This document shows, in pieces, positions 50,621 to 59,835 of a DNA stretch of 64,000 nt. How positions within the stretch are numbered: the first letter of the stretch is position 1; every line of letters begins with the position of its first letter. Position numbers and translations under genes: made by a program. Source of the DNA: Paenibacillus_E sp964253085 (GTDB lineage: Bacteria > Bacillota > Bacilli > Paenibacillales > NBRC-103111); assembly GCF_964253085.1 (NCBI RefSeq), contig NZ_CAXUQH020000001.1:8063885-8127884 (forward strand). The letters are read 5' to 3'. The notes under the pieces are model-generated. The model was not told where the DNA came from and searched no databases. It saw only the letters and a list, made by a program, of their open reading frames with translations.

Positions 50621-51508
50621 TTAGTTCCCCTCCACCTTTTCCTGTTTAACGTAGGTCACGACCTTCGGATATGGGATTTCAATTCCATTGGCATCCAAAT
50701 ACTTTTTGATCTCAGCATTTAAAATACGCCCAACTTCCCCTTGTGTGTTCGGCTTACACTCCGCAATAACCCGTATCTTCAACTCGGAGTTCCCAATCAT
50801 TTGCACACCAAGCACTTCAGGCGCTTTAACGATATTCTCTGTGCGCTCATGTACTTCACCGACAATTTCACGCAATAAGGCCATCGCACGATCAATGTCA
50901 GCGTCATAGGCGATAGATACATCGACTACAGCAATGGAATTATAAGTCGAAAAGTTCGTTACTTGCTTAATGTTTCCGTTAGGAATGATGTGAACCTCAC
51001 CGGTCCAGCTTTTGATCCGAGTCACGCGAATGCCAATTTCCTCAACGGTCCCTTTGAATTGGTCAATTTGAATGACATCGCCAACACCGAATTGGTCTTC
51101 GAAAATGATAAAGAACCCTGTAATAACATCCTTCACCAAACTCTGTGCTCCGAACCCTATGGCCAACCCAAGAACACCTGCTCCTGCGAGCAAGGGTCCT
51201 AAATTCAATCCTACTTGGCCCAAGATCAACATGATAGCAACTAGATTTACTGTATATGCGATAAGATTATGTATGAGAATTGATATCGTATTCGATCTTC
51301 GTCTATCAAGTTTGAGCGGTGACTTCTCTCTCGCAACTACCATGTGAGCGATTGTTTTATCAGCTATTTTAATGATAACTCTAGCAATGATATAAATGAG
51401 TACGATTTTGACAATGATCCAGAATAATGAGGCTATGATTTCAGGTTTACTGATATGCTCCCGAATCCAATGCATCAAATCTTCAAAATATTGTGTTTCA
51501 AAAGACAC
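50621..51508 (-). CDS. Small-conductance mechanosensitive channel (MscS family)
   Basis: 295 residues. Three membrane helices (~20-45, 85-108, 115-140), the third, pore-lining one glycine- and alanine-rich (LNLGPLLAGAGVLGLAIGFGAQSLVKD), then the beta domain (FIIFEDQFGVGDVIQIDQFKGTVEEIGIRVTRI) and the C-terminal alpha-beta cage (ELKIRVIAECKPN). It opens under membrane tension to release solutes in osmotic down-shock. Closest in layout to YkuT/YhdY-type proteins. It is between the DUF3343 and DUF951 genes. Confidence 0.92.
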   Translation of the reverse strand: MSFETQYFEDLMHWIREHISKPEIIASLFWIIVKIVLIYIIARVIIKIADKTIAHMVVAREKSPLKLDRRRSNTISILIHNLIAYTVNLVAIMLILGQVGLNLGPLLAGAGVLGLAIGFGAQSLVKDVITGFFIIFEDQFGVGDVIQIDQFKGTVEEIGIRVTRIKSWTGEVHIIPNGNIKQVTNFSTYNSIAVVDVSIAYDADIDRAMALLREIVGEVHERTENIVKAPEVLGVQMIGNSELKIRVIAECKPNTQGEVGRILNAEIKKYLDANGIEIPYPKVVTYVKQEKVEGN

Positions 51509-51521
51509 GAGTAAAGCCTCC

Positions 51522-51764
51522 TTACTTTTCTACTATGGTACCATATCCATCTTCTTTTTTAAAATAAATGCCTCTAATCTCTACGTTCTCGCTCTCTATA
51601 ATCTCTTGAACTCGCACAAGATTAGCTCCTGGAAATTCAATAGAAAGAGCGCATCCTGCTGTAATCTCTTTCGGCGTAGGTCTTATATCTATCTCAATAT
51701 CCGCATATTCTAGCAGCATCTCAGCTCTTAGTGCTTGTTGGGTAGAATCAAAAGCTAGCAACAT
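51522..51764 (-). CDS. DUF3343 small protein (putative sulfur/selenium carrier)
   Basis: 80 residues. LLAFDSTQQALRAEMLLEYADIEIDIRPTPKEITAGCALSIEF is the DUF3343 signature with the conserved cysteine in AGCALS. The family often co-occurs with EF2568-type cysteine desulfurase-like enzymes and with SelD or YedF in labile-selenium cofactor systems. An aminotransferase of that type lies 1.2 kb to the right on the same strand. A persulfide or selenide carrier role is inferred. Confidence 0.83.
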   Translation of the reverse strand: MLLAFDSTQQALRAEMLLEYADIEIDIRPTPKEITAGCALSIEFPGANLVRVQEIIESENVEIRGIYFKKEDGYGTIVEK

Positions 51765-51860
51765 GATAGAAAATTCCAGAGAAAGCTCTCCTCTCTACGT
51801 ATAAATGTACCTCTCTCTCCATATACTAGTAAAAAAGATTTACTACTTTGGAGGGATATC

Positions 51861-52484
51861 ATGAAATTCCATTTTGGATTCGACGGCGATAAAACCCCAG
51901 TGCAAGAACCTTTGAAAATTCAACATACCGATTCCAATACACCGTATCTTCTCGCAAAGCATTTGCAGTCGATTTTCAGTAAACTACCAACCTATCAACC
52001 TATCGTCGTCATTTGCGTAGGAACAGATCGTTCTACAGGTGATGCTCTTGGACCTCTCGTTGGCTCCCATTTAAATCGCACGACTTCGCTACGCAATCTT
52101 CATTTGTTTGGTACCTTGGATGAGCCTGTCCACGCTATGAATTTAGCCGAAACCGTCGAAACCATTCACAAGCAATTTCAGAACCCTTTCATCGTCGCCG
52201 TTGATGCTTGTTTAGGGCAAGTTGCCAGTGTTGGCTGTATTCAGGTTGCGCATGGACCACTCAAGCCAGGTGCTGGCGTCAATAAAGATCTGCCTCCCGT
52301 TGGTGATATTCATGTCACTGGGATCGTGAACGTAGGTGGATTCATGGAATATTTCGTCTTGCAAAATACGCGGCTTAGCCTCGTTATGAATATGGCTACC
52401 GTCATTGGCGATGCCCTCTACGCTTCGATTAGACGGACTCAATCCTTTGCACCGAGTGCTACGACTGCTTTAAAGTTTGAGTAA
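51861..52484 (+). CDS. yyaC: Spore protease YyaC (DUF1256)
   Basis: 207 residues, GGAGGG before the ATG. IVVICVGTDRSTGDALGPLVGSHL and FGTLDEPVHAMNLAETV, plus VAVDACLGQVASVGCIQVAHGPLKPGAGVNKDLPPVGDIHVTGIVN, are the DUF1256 signatures, a GPR-like fold. YyaC is a sporulation protein of endospore formers. It is the only rightward gene in this stretch. Its 3' end overlaps the convergent DUF4446 gene by 26 bases. Confidence 0.93.
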   Translation: MKFHFGFDGDKTPVQEPLKIQHTDSNTPYLLAKHLQSIFSKLPTYQPIVVICVGTDRSTGDALGPLVGSHLNRTTSLRNLHLFGTLDEPVHAMNLAETVETIHKQFQNPFIVAVDACLGQVASVGCIQVAHGPLKPGAGVNKDLPPVGDIHVTGIVNVGGFMEYFVLQNTRLSLVMNMATVIGDALYASIRRTQSFAPSATTALKFE

Positions 52485-52950
52485 GTGTTTCCTTCTCTTC
52501 TGGACTTAATGTGTAATTGGACTGACCTTTCGTGATCGGCTTCGCATATACATACATTTGCTCTCGACTATGTATTCCCGTAAGTATCACACCATCCTGT
52601 TCATCGTTTAGCATGGCCAATGAAAAACTGAGATCACTACCACCATCATTGAAAGCATTGTAGCGACGAATTTTTATGTTCGATGTCATCTTCATCATGG
52701 ACTGATGAATACTAGATATTTGGGTCGAAGCCTTCACGGATTCGACCTTTTGCTCGTTCAGAGCGTTCTGCATGTCAATTAGTAACTGCTCCATATTCTC
52801 AGCGCTTGAACCATTGATCATCCGTGTATAGCGTTTCCGCAAGGATGACAATCGAATTGATATAATGATAATCATAACCAATAATACCAGAATGAATGCG
52901 AAACAAACTAACATCACGTATTCTGCATTCAAGCCAAACAGTTCCCCCAT
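52459..52950 (-). CDS. DUF4446 membrane-anchored protein
   Basis: 163 residues. One N-terminal membrane helix (VMLVCFAFILVLLVMIIIIS), a coiled-coil helix (LRKRYTRMINGSSAENMEQLL through VKASTQISSIHQSM), then IRRYNAFNDGGSDLSFSLAMLNDEQDGVILTGIHSREQMYVYAKPI, the diagnostic block of DUF4446. Function unknown. The gene often lies near parB in Bacillota, as here. It follows the class V aminotransferase gene. Confidence 0.87.
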   Translation of the reverse strand: MGELFGLNAEYVMLVCFAFILVLLVMIIIISIRLSSLRKRYTRMINGSSAENMEQLLIDMQNALNEQKVESVKASTQISSIHQSMMKMTSNIKIRRYNAFNDGGSDLSFSLAMLNDEQDGVILTGIHSREQMYVYAKPITKGQSNYTLSPEEKETLTQTLKQS

Positions 52951-52965
52951 GCCTTATCCCTCTTT

Positions 52966-54126
52966 CTACTTCGCATATTGCGCTTGAATCTCTTTTACAG
53001 CTTCAATGAGTGCTGTCACTTCTTCGTCCGTCGTAAAATAACCGATGCTCGAACGCACTGCCCCCTTTGCCAAAGTGCCGGCAACTTCATGTGCAAGCGG
53101 TGTACAATGATAACCCGATCGCACGGCAATTTGAAACGACTGGTCTAGAATAAAAGCAACTTCCGATGAATCCACATCTTGAATGTTAAAGGAAACGATT
53201 CCTGTTTTATTTTGTCCAAGCTTTGGCCCTAGAATCGTTACTCCTTCAATTCCCAGTAGCCCTTCCATTAATTTCTGGGTATGCGCCCATTCTTTCGCAT
53301 GAATCTTGTCCACTGTTTCTGCTAGGACGAATTTTACACCTTCATTCAACCCAGCGATGCCTGGCGTGTTCTGAGTCCCTGCTTCATAGCGATCAGGCCG
53401 TACCGTCGGCTGGTGGATTGCCTCGGACTGACTGCCCGTCCCTCCATGCAGCAGCGGTTCCAAATCAATGTCCGGATGGATATATAACCCACCCGTCCCT
53501 TGAGGCCCCAGGAGCCCCTTGTGGCCTGGGAAGGCGAGCATGTCGATATTCATATCTACGACATGAATAGGCAGTACACCGGCGCTCTGAGCCGCGTCTA
53601 CAAGCAGCTTCGCGCCGCGGCTTCTGCAGAGCTCTCCGATCTCACCAATTGGCATAATAGTGCCAAGTAAATTTGAGCTGTGATTCACCACGACGAGTGT
53701 TGTATTCGAGCGAAACGCTTCTTTCAAATCATTTAATTGCACATTCCCCTGCTCATCGTGTTGCAAATACGTAAGCTCAACGCCAACTGAGGCTTTTAAG
53801 TATTCTAGCGGTCTTCTCACCGAATTATGTTCAACATTGGTACAGATCACATGATCGCCAGGCTTTAGAAAGCCTTTGATCGCTTGGTTTAGTGCATGTG
53901 TCGTATTTAATGCAAATGAAATATCGTTTGGGTTTCTCACACCGAATAACTTGGCTAAATTCTTTCTCGTCTCGAACAACGTACGACTTGCCTTCACAGC
54001 CATCTGATGGCTGCCTCTGCCAGGATTAGCTGCATACTCCTGCATGCATTGCATCATCGCATCCATCACCATTGGCGGCTTCGGCCACGAGGATGCTGCT
54101 TGGTCGAAATACATCACGTCTTTCAT
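52966..54126 (-). CDS. Cysteine desulfurase-like class V aminotransferase (EF2568 type)
   Basis: 386 residues. PLP-dependent fold type I: YFDQAASSWPKPPMVMDAM at the N-terminus, NPGRGSHQMA, HNSVRRPL (PLP-contact His), LLVDAAQSAGVLP (PLP-contact Asp), FPGHKGLLGPQGTGGLYI with the Schiff-base lysine, and RSGYHCTPLAH with the candidate persulfide cysteine. The sequence fits the EF2568-like subgroup, which is linked to DUF3343 proteins. It probably removes sulfur from cysteine; selenium use is only suggested by the neighbour at 51522. Confidence 0.88.
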   Translation of the reverse strand: MKDVMYFDQAASSWPKPPMVMDAMMQCMQEYAANPGRGSHQMAVKASRTLFETRKNLAKLFGVRNPNDISFALNTTHALNQAIKGFLKPGDHVICTNVEHNSVRRPLEYLKASVGVELTYLQHDEQGNVQLNDLKEAFRSNTTLVVVNHSSNLLGTIMPIGEIGELCRSRGAKLLVDAAQSAGVLPIHVVDMNIDMLAFPGHKGLLGPQGTGGLYIHPDIDLEPLLHGGTGSQSEAIHQPTVRPDRYEAGTQNTPGIAGLNEGVKFVLAETVDKIHAKEWAHTQKLMEGLLGIEGVTILGPKLGQNKTGIVSFNIQDVDSSEVAFILDQSFQIAVRSGYHCTPLAHEVAGTLAKGAVRSSIGYFTTDEEVTALIEAVKEIQAQYAK

Positions 54127-54184
54127 GTTTCCAGCCCCTTTCGAGAAATCCCTAACTAAAACATAATTTTCAATTATATATGGT

Positions 54185-54244
54185 CAAAAATATAGCATAC
54201 CTTAGTTTGTTCCTTCTGTTCGAAAGAAAAACATAGGTATGCTA
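54185..54244 (-). terminator. Intrinsic terminator after parB
   Basis: Perfect 10-bp stem TAGCATACCT / AGGTATGCTA (54193-54244) with a ~32-base loop, followed on the minus strand by TATTTTTGACC. Confidence 0.75.
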
Positions 54245-54251
54245 GCAATTT

Positions 54252-55124
54252 CTAAGAGATTTTACCTTGCAATAATTCTAGCAGTCGGTTGAGATCGTCT
54301 TTTGAATAGTAGAGCAACTCGATCTTCCCTTTATCCTGCTGACTCTTAATTTTCACGGATGTCCGATAAATGTCTCGCAATTGCTCTTCTGCTTGATTTA
54401 TATACGGATCTCTATTTTTATCTTTTTGTTTTGCCTTTTCCTTTTCAGGTCCAGGTGGTTCATCTAGCATCTTAATTGCTTCTTCAAGCTCTCTAACACT
54501 CCATTGTTTAGAGATCGTTGACTCTGCAAGTTCTTTCTTAATCTTATCGTCCTTCACACCAACAATTGCTCTCGCGTGCCCCATGGATAATGTTCCACGT
54601 GAAACATATTGTTTAATCGATTCAGGAAGGGAAAGCAATCTCAGGAAGTTGGCAATATGAGATCTACTCTTACCTACCTTCGCTGAAAGCTCTTCTTGTG
54701 TCAAAGAGAACTGGTCAATGATACCTTGATAAGCAAAAGCGATCTCAAGTGCATTTAGATCCTCACGCTGCACGTTCTCAATCAATGCGATTTCCATCAC
54801 CTGTTGATCAGAAAGAATTCTTTCAACAGCAGGAATGGTTGGCGTCCCAGCAACTTGTGATGCACGGAAACGGCGCTCACCCGCAATGATCTCGTAGCCT
54901 TTAAGAACCTTCCGAACAATGATGGGCTGAATGACACCATGCTCTTTGATCGACTCTGAAAGTTCCTTAATACTGTCTTCATTAAAATGTTTTCTAGGTT
55001 GATATGGATTGGCTCTTAGTTGAGCCAGTGGAATCTGAATGACTTTATCGCTCTCATCAATATGCAAGGACGTAATTAATGCGTCTAATCCTTTACCTAA
55101 ACCTTTAGAGAGGCCTTTGGTCAT
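54252..55124 (-). CDS. parB: Chromosome-partitioning protein ParB (Spo0J)
   Basis: 290 residues. LGKGLDALI near the start stimulates ParA; the CTPase/ParB-N domain has QLRANPYQPRKHF, GVIQPIIVRK and GYEIIAGERRFRAS; the HTH region is LTQEELSAKVGKSRSHIANFLRLLSLP and GHARAIVG; the C-terminal dimer domain follows a charged linker. It loads on parS as a CTP clamp and organises the origin with ParA. Its start overlaps the parA stop by four bases. A parS site lies inside its own coding sequence. Confidence 0.97.
   Translation of the reverse strand: MTKGLSKGLGKGLDALITSLHIDESDKVIQIPLAQLRANPYQPRKHFNEDSIKELSESIKEHGVIQPIIVRKVLKGYEIIAGERRFRASQVAGTPTIPAVERILSDQQVMEIALIENVQREDLNALEIAFAYQGIIDQFSLTQEELSAKVGKSRSHIANFLRLLSLPESIKQYVSRGTLSMGHARAIVGVKDDKIKKELAESTISKQWSVRELEEAIKMLDEPPGPEKEKAKQKDKNRDPYINQAEEQLRDIYRTSVKIKSQQDKGKIELLYYSKDDLNRLLELLQGKIS
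54591..54606. promoter_or_regulatory. parS site 1 (inside parB)
   Basis: TGTTCCACGTGAAACA matches the Bacillota parS consensus TGTTNCACGTGAAACA. Location inside spo0J is the same as one B. subtilis parS. Confidence 0.95.
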
Positions 55125-55879
55125 ACTGAGATCACTTCCTTAGCAAGTTCTAAATAAACTTCCGCGCCCTTTGATCTAGGATCATACGTAATAATGGATT
55201 GCCCATGACTCGGCGCTTCACTCAAACGTACATTACGAGGAATAATCGTTTGATAAACCTTAGTTTGGAAGTACTTTTTAACTTCTTCAATGACCTGAAT
55301 ACCTAAGTTCGTCCTCGCATCAAACATCGTCAATAGTACGCCTTCAATTTGAAGACCTGTATTTAGATGCTTTTGCACCAATCGCACCGTGTTCAGAAGT
55401 TGGCTTAAACCTTCTAATGCGTAATATTCACACTGAATAGGGATGATTACAGAGTCAGCGGCAGTTAAAGAATTGATCGTTAACAGGCCAAGTGATGGAG
55501 GGCAATCTATCAAAATATAATCATATAAGTGTTTGACAAGTTGAAGTGACTTCTTTAATCGAACTTCTCTTGAAATGGTTGGAACCAATTCAATCTCTGC
55601 ACCAGCCAATTGAATCGTTGCCGGGACAATTTTAAGATTCGGTACATTCGTTTCCACTGTTGCATCCTTCGGATGTACATCATTAATCAATACATCATAG
55701 ATGCAATTTGTTACATCAGCTTTATTCACACCAATACCACTTGTTGTGTTCCCTTGAGGGTCAATATCAACCAAAAGAACGCGTTTACCAAGCGAAGCTA
55801 ATGAAGCGCCTAGATTCACAGAAGTCGTCGTCTTGCCGACGCCACCCTTCTGATTCGTTATTGCAATAATTTTAGACAA
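55121..55879 (-). CDS. parA: Chromosome-partitioning ATPase ParA (Soj)
   Basis: 252 residues from the TTG at 55879 (MSKIIAITNQKGGVGKTT), eight bases after GAGGTG and aligned with Soj; an ATG two codons earlier sits only two bases from that ribosome site. Deviant Walker A KGGVGKTT, switch I VLLVDIDPQGN, Walker B ILIDCPPSLG. It dimerises with ATP on DNA, works with ParB in origin segregation, and regulates DnaA. Operon with parB; noc lies upstream behind its own terminator. Confidence 0.97.
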   Translation of the reverse strand: MSKIIAITNQKGGVGKTTTSVNLGASLASLGKRVLLVDIDPQGNTTSGIGVNKADVTNCIYDVLINDVHPKDATVETNVPNLKIVPATIQLAGAEIELVPTISREVRLKKSLQLVKHLYDYILIDCPPSLGLLTINSLTAADSVIIPIQCEYYALEGLSQLLNTVRLVQKHLNTGLQIEGVLLTMFDARTNLGIQVIEEVKKYFQTKVYQTIIPRNVRLSEAPSHGQSIITYDPRSKGAEVYLELAKEVISV

Positions 55880-56002
55880 AACCATTTCACCTCTATCGCT
55901 TATGTTCCATAATGCTATTTAACAAGCAGTAGTACTATCTTACCATAACTATCAATCAGTTACCTTATGAATATTTGATAGATTCGTGCCATTAGATGCA
56001 AA

Positions 56003-56024
56003 AAAAACGGCTTGCGCCGTTTTT
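56003..56024 (-). terminator. Intrinsic terminator after noc
   Basis: AAAACGGC / GCCGTTTT stem with a four-base TTGC loop and T/A flanks on both strands. Confidence 0.9.
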
Positions 56025-56044
56025 AGGTAGCAGGAATGCCTAAA

Positions 56045-56860
56045 TTATCGCTTAGGAATCTTAATTATAATTTCATAATGATCTTCATGATCTTGTTCTG
56101 ATGTATTAATATGTAATCCCGAACTAGAAACCATTTCGACGGATTGTCTAATAGTATTCAGAGCGAGTCGAACATCCTTCGTAAAGGATACGCGACGTGA
56201 CTTCTTGATTTTTGCCGCTTCCTTCAGGAAACTGATTTTGATTTCGGTTTGTTTAACGTTTAATTCTTTCGTGATAATCTCTTCTAGCAACTTAACCTGT
56301 TGCTCTTCTTGATCAAGAGCTAATAGAGCTCGTGCATGACGCTCAGTAATCTTACGCTCCATCAATGCCATTTTAACAGGTTCACTCAATTGCAATAGAC
56401 GAATCTTATTTGCAATCGTAGATTGGCTTTTACCAAGTCGCTGCGCAAGACTCTCCTGCGTGAGGTCATGCATCTCAATTAACTGATGATAGGCTGCAGC
56501 CTCTTCGATCGCAGTTAGTCCTTCACGCTGAAGATTTTCAATAAGCGCAATCGATGCCGCTTGTGAATCATTAAAGTCCCGGACAATAGCTGGGATCGTA
56601 TCCAGACCTAACTTTTTCACAGCACGCAAGCGTCGTTCGCCTGCAATCAATTCAAATGTATTATTTTTGACTCGAACAACGATAGGTTGAATAATACCAT
56701 GTGTTCGAATGGTTTGGCATAGTTCATCAATACGATCATCATCGAATAATGTTCTTGGCTGATAGGGACTTGGAATAATACTATTTACGGGTATGTTTTT
56801 GACCTCATCCGTCGTCGAACGATCTGCAAGGCCAAATAGCTTCGATATTTGTTCTTTCAT
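56045..56860 (-). CDS. noc: Nucleoid occlusion protein Noc
   Basis: 271 residues from the ATG at 56860 (MKEQISKLFGLAD), which begins with the amphipathic membrane-binding helix typical of Noc; a GTG six codons earlier is possible. ParB-like domains: IPVNSIIPSPYQPRTLF, GIIQPIVVRVKNNTFELIAGERRLRAVKKLG, LTQESLAQRLGKSQSTIANKIRLLQL, ERHARALLAL. The order rsmG-noc-parA-parB distinguishes it from ParB. It binds its own sites away from the origin and blocks division over the nucleoid. Confidence 0.94.
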   Translation of the reverse strand: MKEQISKLFGLADRSTTDEVKNIPVNSIIPSPYQPRTLFDDDRIDELCQTIRTHGIIQPIVVRVKNNTFELIAGERRLRAVKKLGLDTIPAIVRDFNDSQAASIALIENLQREGLTAIEEAAAYHQLIEMHDLTQESLAQRLGKSQSTIANKIRLLQLSEPVKMALMERKITERHARALLALDQEEQQVKLLEEIITKELNVKQTEIKISFLKEAAKIKKSRRVSFTKDVRLALNTIRQSVEMVSSSGLHINTSEQDHEDHYEIIIKIPKR

Positions 56861-57049
56861 AGGAAAACTTACCACCAACTCTTCCCGTAGTTTAAGCGAT
56901 CAGTACAGTTACAATAAACGGATACAACGCCCTGTACAAGGTAAAAAGATCTTTCGCCATTCCGAGACGATGTCATTCATGCTGTCTGATTCTAGTAAAT
57001 TTAATCTATCAATTGCGAATATCCAACCACAACATCACAAATAAAATGT

Positions 57050-57083
57050 AAGGTGAAGCCAGTATATGACGGGCTTTCACCTT
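57050..57083 (-). terminator. Intrinsic terminator after rsmG
   Basis: AAGGTGAAGCC / GGGCTTTCACCTT stem (one bulge), followed on the minus strand by ACATTTTATTTG. Confidence 0.75.
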
Positions 57084-57141
57084 ATATAGGTATTCTCCAT
57101 CGAAGGCCATAATCCTTCTATACAACAGGCAAGCTAGCAAA

Positions 57142-57157
57142 TGTTTCACGTGAAACA
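57142..57157. promoter_or_regulatory. parS site 2 (between noc and rsmG)
   Basis: TGTTTCACGTGAAACA, a perfect 16-bp palindrome identical to the strongest parS consensus, located seven bases past the rsmG stop. Confidence 0.96.
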
Positions 57158-57163
57158 TTCCTA

Positions 57164-57889
57164 TTATTTGAACAGCGGTTCCTTTAATGGGATCCCTGCT
57201 TTTCTAGGATATTTAGCTGGTGTCGCAGCAGTCTTCTGAATCTCTACAAAGTGTCTTACAGATTCTTCGATAGGCAAAATCATTCGATTAACCCTCGTAA
57301 CTTTTCCTCGCAACTCTACTAAACTAAAGGAAGAGTCTTTAATCTCATCATCTACTTCTGAACCTTTCATCGCAATGAAAGTCCCTCCACTTTTGGCAAA
57401 TGGGAGACAGAACTCATTTAGAACTTGCAGTTTCGCAACAGCTCTAGCTGTTACGAGATCAAAGTGATCGCGATAACGAGGTAATCTGGCGACATCCTCT
57501 GCCCTACCATGAACACAATCCATATCGGTTAGGCTGAGCTGAGAAACAATTTCTTTTAAGAATAAAATTCGTTTATTTAAAGAATCAACAATTGTAACTT
57601 GAAGATGAGGAAATGCGATTTTAAGAGGTATACTTGGGAATCCAGCACCTGATCCGATATCAGCAAGAGATTTAACCTTCCCCATATCGTAATTGAAAGC
57701 CACAGAAAGAGAATCATAGAAATGTTTAAGATAAACTTGATCTCTCTCTGTAATACCTGTTAAATTCATTTTCTCATTCCACTCTACGAGTGTCTTGTAG
57801 TATTGTTCAAACTGATCTAACTGTCTCGTAGAAAGAGTGATATTCTCCTGAGCTAGAAACTCTGTGAATTGTTGCTGTATAGCATCCAT
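57164..57889 (-). CDS. rsmG: 16S rRNA (guanine-527-N7) methyltransferase
   Basis: 241 residues. YKTLVEWNEKMNLTGITERDQVYLKHFYDSL, then the SAM site VKSLADIGSGAGFPSIPLKIAFPHLQVTIVDSLNKRILFLK and the catalytic-domain end FDLVTARAVAKLQVLNEFCLPF and KYPRKAGIPLKEPL are diagnostic for RsmG (GidB). It methylates G527 of 16S rRNA; loss gives low-level streptomycin resistance in other bacteria. It lies four bases after mnmG, the conserved order. Confidence 0.97.
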   Translation of the reverse strand: MDAIQQQFTEFLAQENITLSTRQLDQFEQYYKTLVEWNEKMNLTGITERDQVYLKHFYDSLSVAFNYDMGKVKSLADIGSGAGFPSIPLKIAFPHLQVTIVDSLNKRILFLKEIVSQLSLTDMDCVHGRAEDVARLPRYRDHFDLVTARAVAKLQVLNEFCLPFAKSGGTFIAMKGSEVDDEIKDSSFSLVELRGKVTRVNRMILPIEESVRHFVEIQKTAATPAKYPRKAGIPLKEPLFK

Positions 57890-57893
57890 ATCT

Positions 57894-59789
57894 TTAACCT
57901 CTAGCCGCTATGACTCTATTGTAATGTTCGAGATAAACAAGCAAGATCGAAATGTCCGAAGGAGTAACCCCACTAATCCGAGATGCTTGCCCAATTGAAA
58001 TTGGCCGAATTTTCGCTAGCTTCTGCTTAGCTTCGGTAGCTATCCCGTGGATCTCGCTGTACTCAATATCATCTGGAATCTTCTTCTTTTCCATTTTGCG
58101 CAAACGATCAACTTGATTACTTTGCTTTTCAATATAACCAGCATATTTCACTTGAATACCAACTTGCTCCTTCATATCTTCATCTAAGTCAAAAGGAGAC
58201 ATCGTCATTTGTTCAATATGTTTATACTCAATCTCTGGACGACGTAACAAGGAAATCGCTGGTACCGAATTCGTCAATTCTACACTTTCCAGGCTCCGAA
58301 GCAATTCCTGCACATGAGGCTCTGGCTTCACCTTCACTTCAGATAAACGCTCGATTTCTTGCTCTACCAATGATTTTTTATTCAAAAACTTCGCATAGCG
58401 CTCTTCAGAAATCAATCCAATTTCATGACCAATAGGCGTCAAGCGAAGATCTGCATTGTCATGGCGAAGCAACAAGCGATATTCCGCACGTGAAGTGAGC
58501 AAGCGGTAAGGCTCACTTGTTCCTTTTGTCACAAGATCATCAATGAGAACTCCGATATAACCTTCTGACCGATCTAATACAATTGCTTCTTTCTCTTGTA
58601 CTTTACGCGCTGCATTAATCCCTGCCATAACACCTTGACCGGCAGCCTCTTCGTATCCAGAAGTTCCATTAATTTGCCCAGCTGTAAATAATCCACTAAC
58701 CAGTTTCGTTTCCAATGAAGGTTTCAATTGCGTTGGTACTACCGCATCATACTCGATGGCATAACCCGTACGCATCATTTCTACTTTTTCTAGTCCAGGA
58801 ATAGAACGCAGAATACCTAACTGCACATCTTCCGGCATACTCGTAGACAGACCTTGCACATAATACTCTGAAGTACTGTGACCTTCTGGCTCTAAGAAAA
58901 TTTGGTGCTTCGGTTTATCGCTAAAACGAACAATTTTATCTTCAATAGAAGGACAATATCTAGGACCCGTCCCCTCAATAGCGCCAGAGAACATCGGTGC
59001 ACGGTGTAAATTATCATTAATAATTTGGTGCGTTTCCGCGGACGTATAGGTTAACCAGCATGGAAGTTGCACATTATGATTCGAACCTGTTTTCGTCTCA
59101 AAGGAGAAAAACTTCGGTTGCTCGTCGCCTGGTTGAATTTCGGTTTTGCTAAAATCAATCGTATCTTTATGGACGCGCGGAGGCGTACCTGTCTTGAAAC
59201 GAACAAGATCGAATCCTAACTTGCGCAAGGACTCAGATAGTTTAACTGATGGCTGCTGATTATTAGGCCCGCTCTCGTACATAAGTTCGCCCATGATCAC
59301 TTTACCGCGCAAATACGTACCCGTCGTCAAAACGACAGATTTTGCGTAATACTCAGCACCTGTCTTCGTAATTAGACCTTTACAAACACCATTCTCAACG
59401 ATAAGCTCTTCAGCCATTCCTTGACGTAATGTCAAATTAGCCGTAGCTTCAATCGTTTCTTTCATTTTGTGCTGATAAGAAAACTTATCGGCTTGAGCGC
59501 GCAGTGCATGAACAGCTGGTCCCTTGCCGGTATTCAACATACGAAGTTGAATGTAAGTTTTATCTATATTGCGACCCATCTCACCACCAAGCGCGTCGAT
59601 CTCACGAACGACGTGTCCTTTCGCTGGACCACCGATGGATGGGTTACAAGGCATGAAAGCAACCATGTCTAAATTGATCGTTAATAGCAACGTATTACAA
59701 CCCATGCGAGCAGAAGCTAACGCGGCCTCGCAACCTGCATGACCGGCACCGATAACGATAACGTCATAATTCCCTGCGTGATATCCCAT
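57894..59789 (-). CDS. mnmG: tRNA uridine-5-carboxymethylaminomethyl modification enzyme MnmG
   Basis: 631 residues from the ATG at 59789 (MGYHAGNYDVIVIGAGHAGCEAA), with GGGAGG upstream; eleven extra codons are not supported. FAD-binding motif VIGAGHAGCEAA; family signatures NPSIGGPAKGHVVREIDALGG (with the active-site region), GPRYCPSIEDK and GQINGTSGYEEAAGQG. With MnmE it makes the cmnm5 modification on wobble uridines. It sits downstream of mnmE. Length is normal. Confidence 0.97.
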   Translation of the reverse strand: MGYHAGNYDVIVIGAGHAGCEAALASARMGCNTLLLTINLDMVAFMPCNPSIGGPAKGHVVREIDALGGEMGRNIDKTYIQLRMLNTGKGPAVHALRAQADKFSYQHKMKETIEATANLTLRQGMAEELIVENGVCKGLITKTGAEYYAKSVVLTTGTYLRGKVIMGELMYESGPNNQQPSVKLSESLRKLGFDLVRFKTGTPPRVHKDTIDFSKTEIQPGDEQPKFFSFETKTGSNHNVQLPCWLTYTSAETHQIINDNLHRAPMFSGAIEGTGPRYCPSIEDKIVRFSDKPKHQIFLEPEGHSTSEYYVQGLSTSMPEDVQLGILRSIPGLEKVEMMRTGYAIEYDAVVPTQLKPSLETKLVSGLFTAGQINGTSGYEEAAGQGVMAGINAARKVQEKEAIVLDRSEGYIGVLIDDLVTKGTSEPYRLLTSRAEYRLLLRHDNADLRLTPIGHEIGLISEERYAKFLNKKSLVEQEIERLSEVKVKPEPHVQELLRSLESVELTNSVPAISLLRRPEIEYKHIEQMTMSPFDLDEDMKEQVGIQVKYAGYIEKQSNQVDRLRKMEKKKIPDDIEYSEIHGIATEAKQKLAKIRPISIGQASRISGVTPSDISILLVYLEHYNRVIAARG

Positions 59790-59835
59790 AGAAACGTCCC
59801 TCCCTCTTTTATGAAAACGCAAATGCTGTCGGTTT

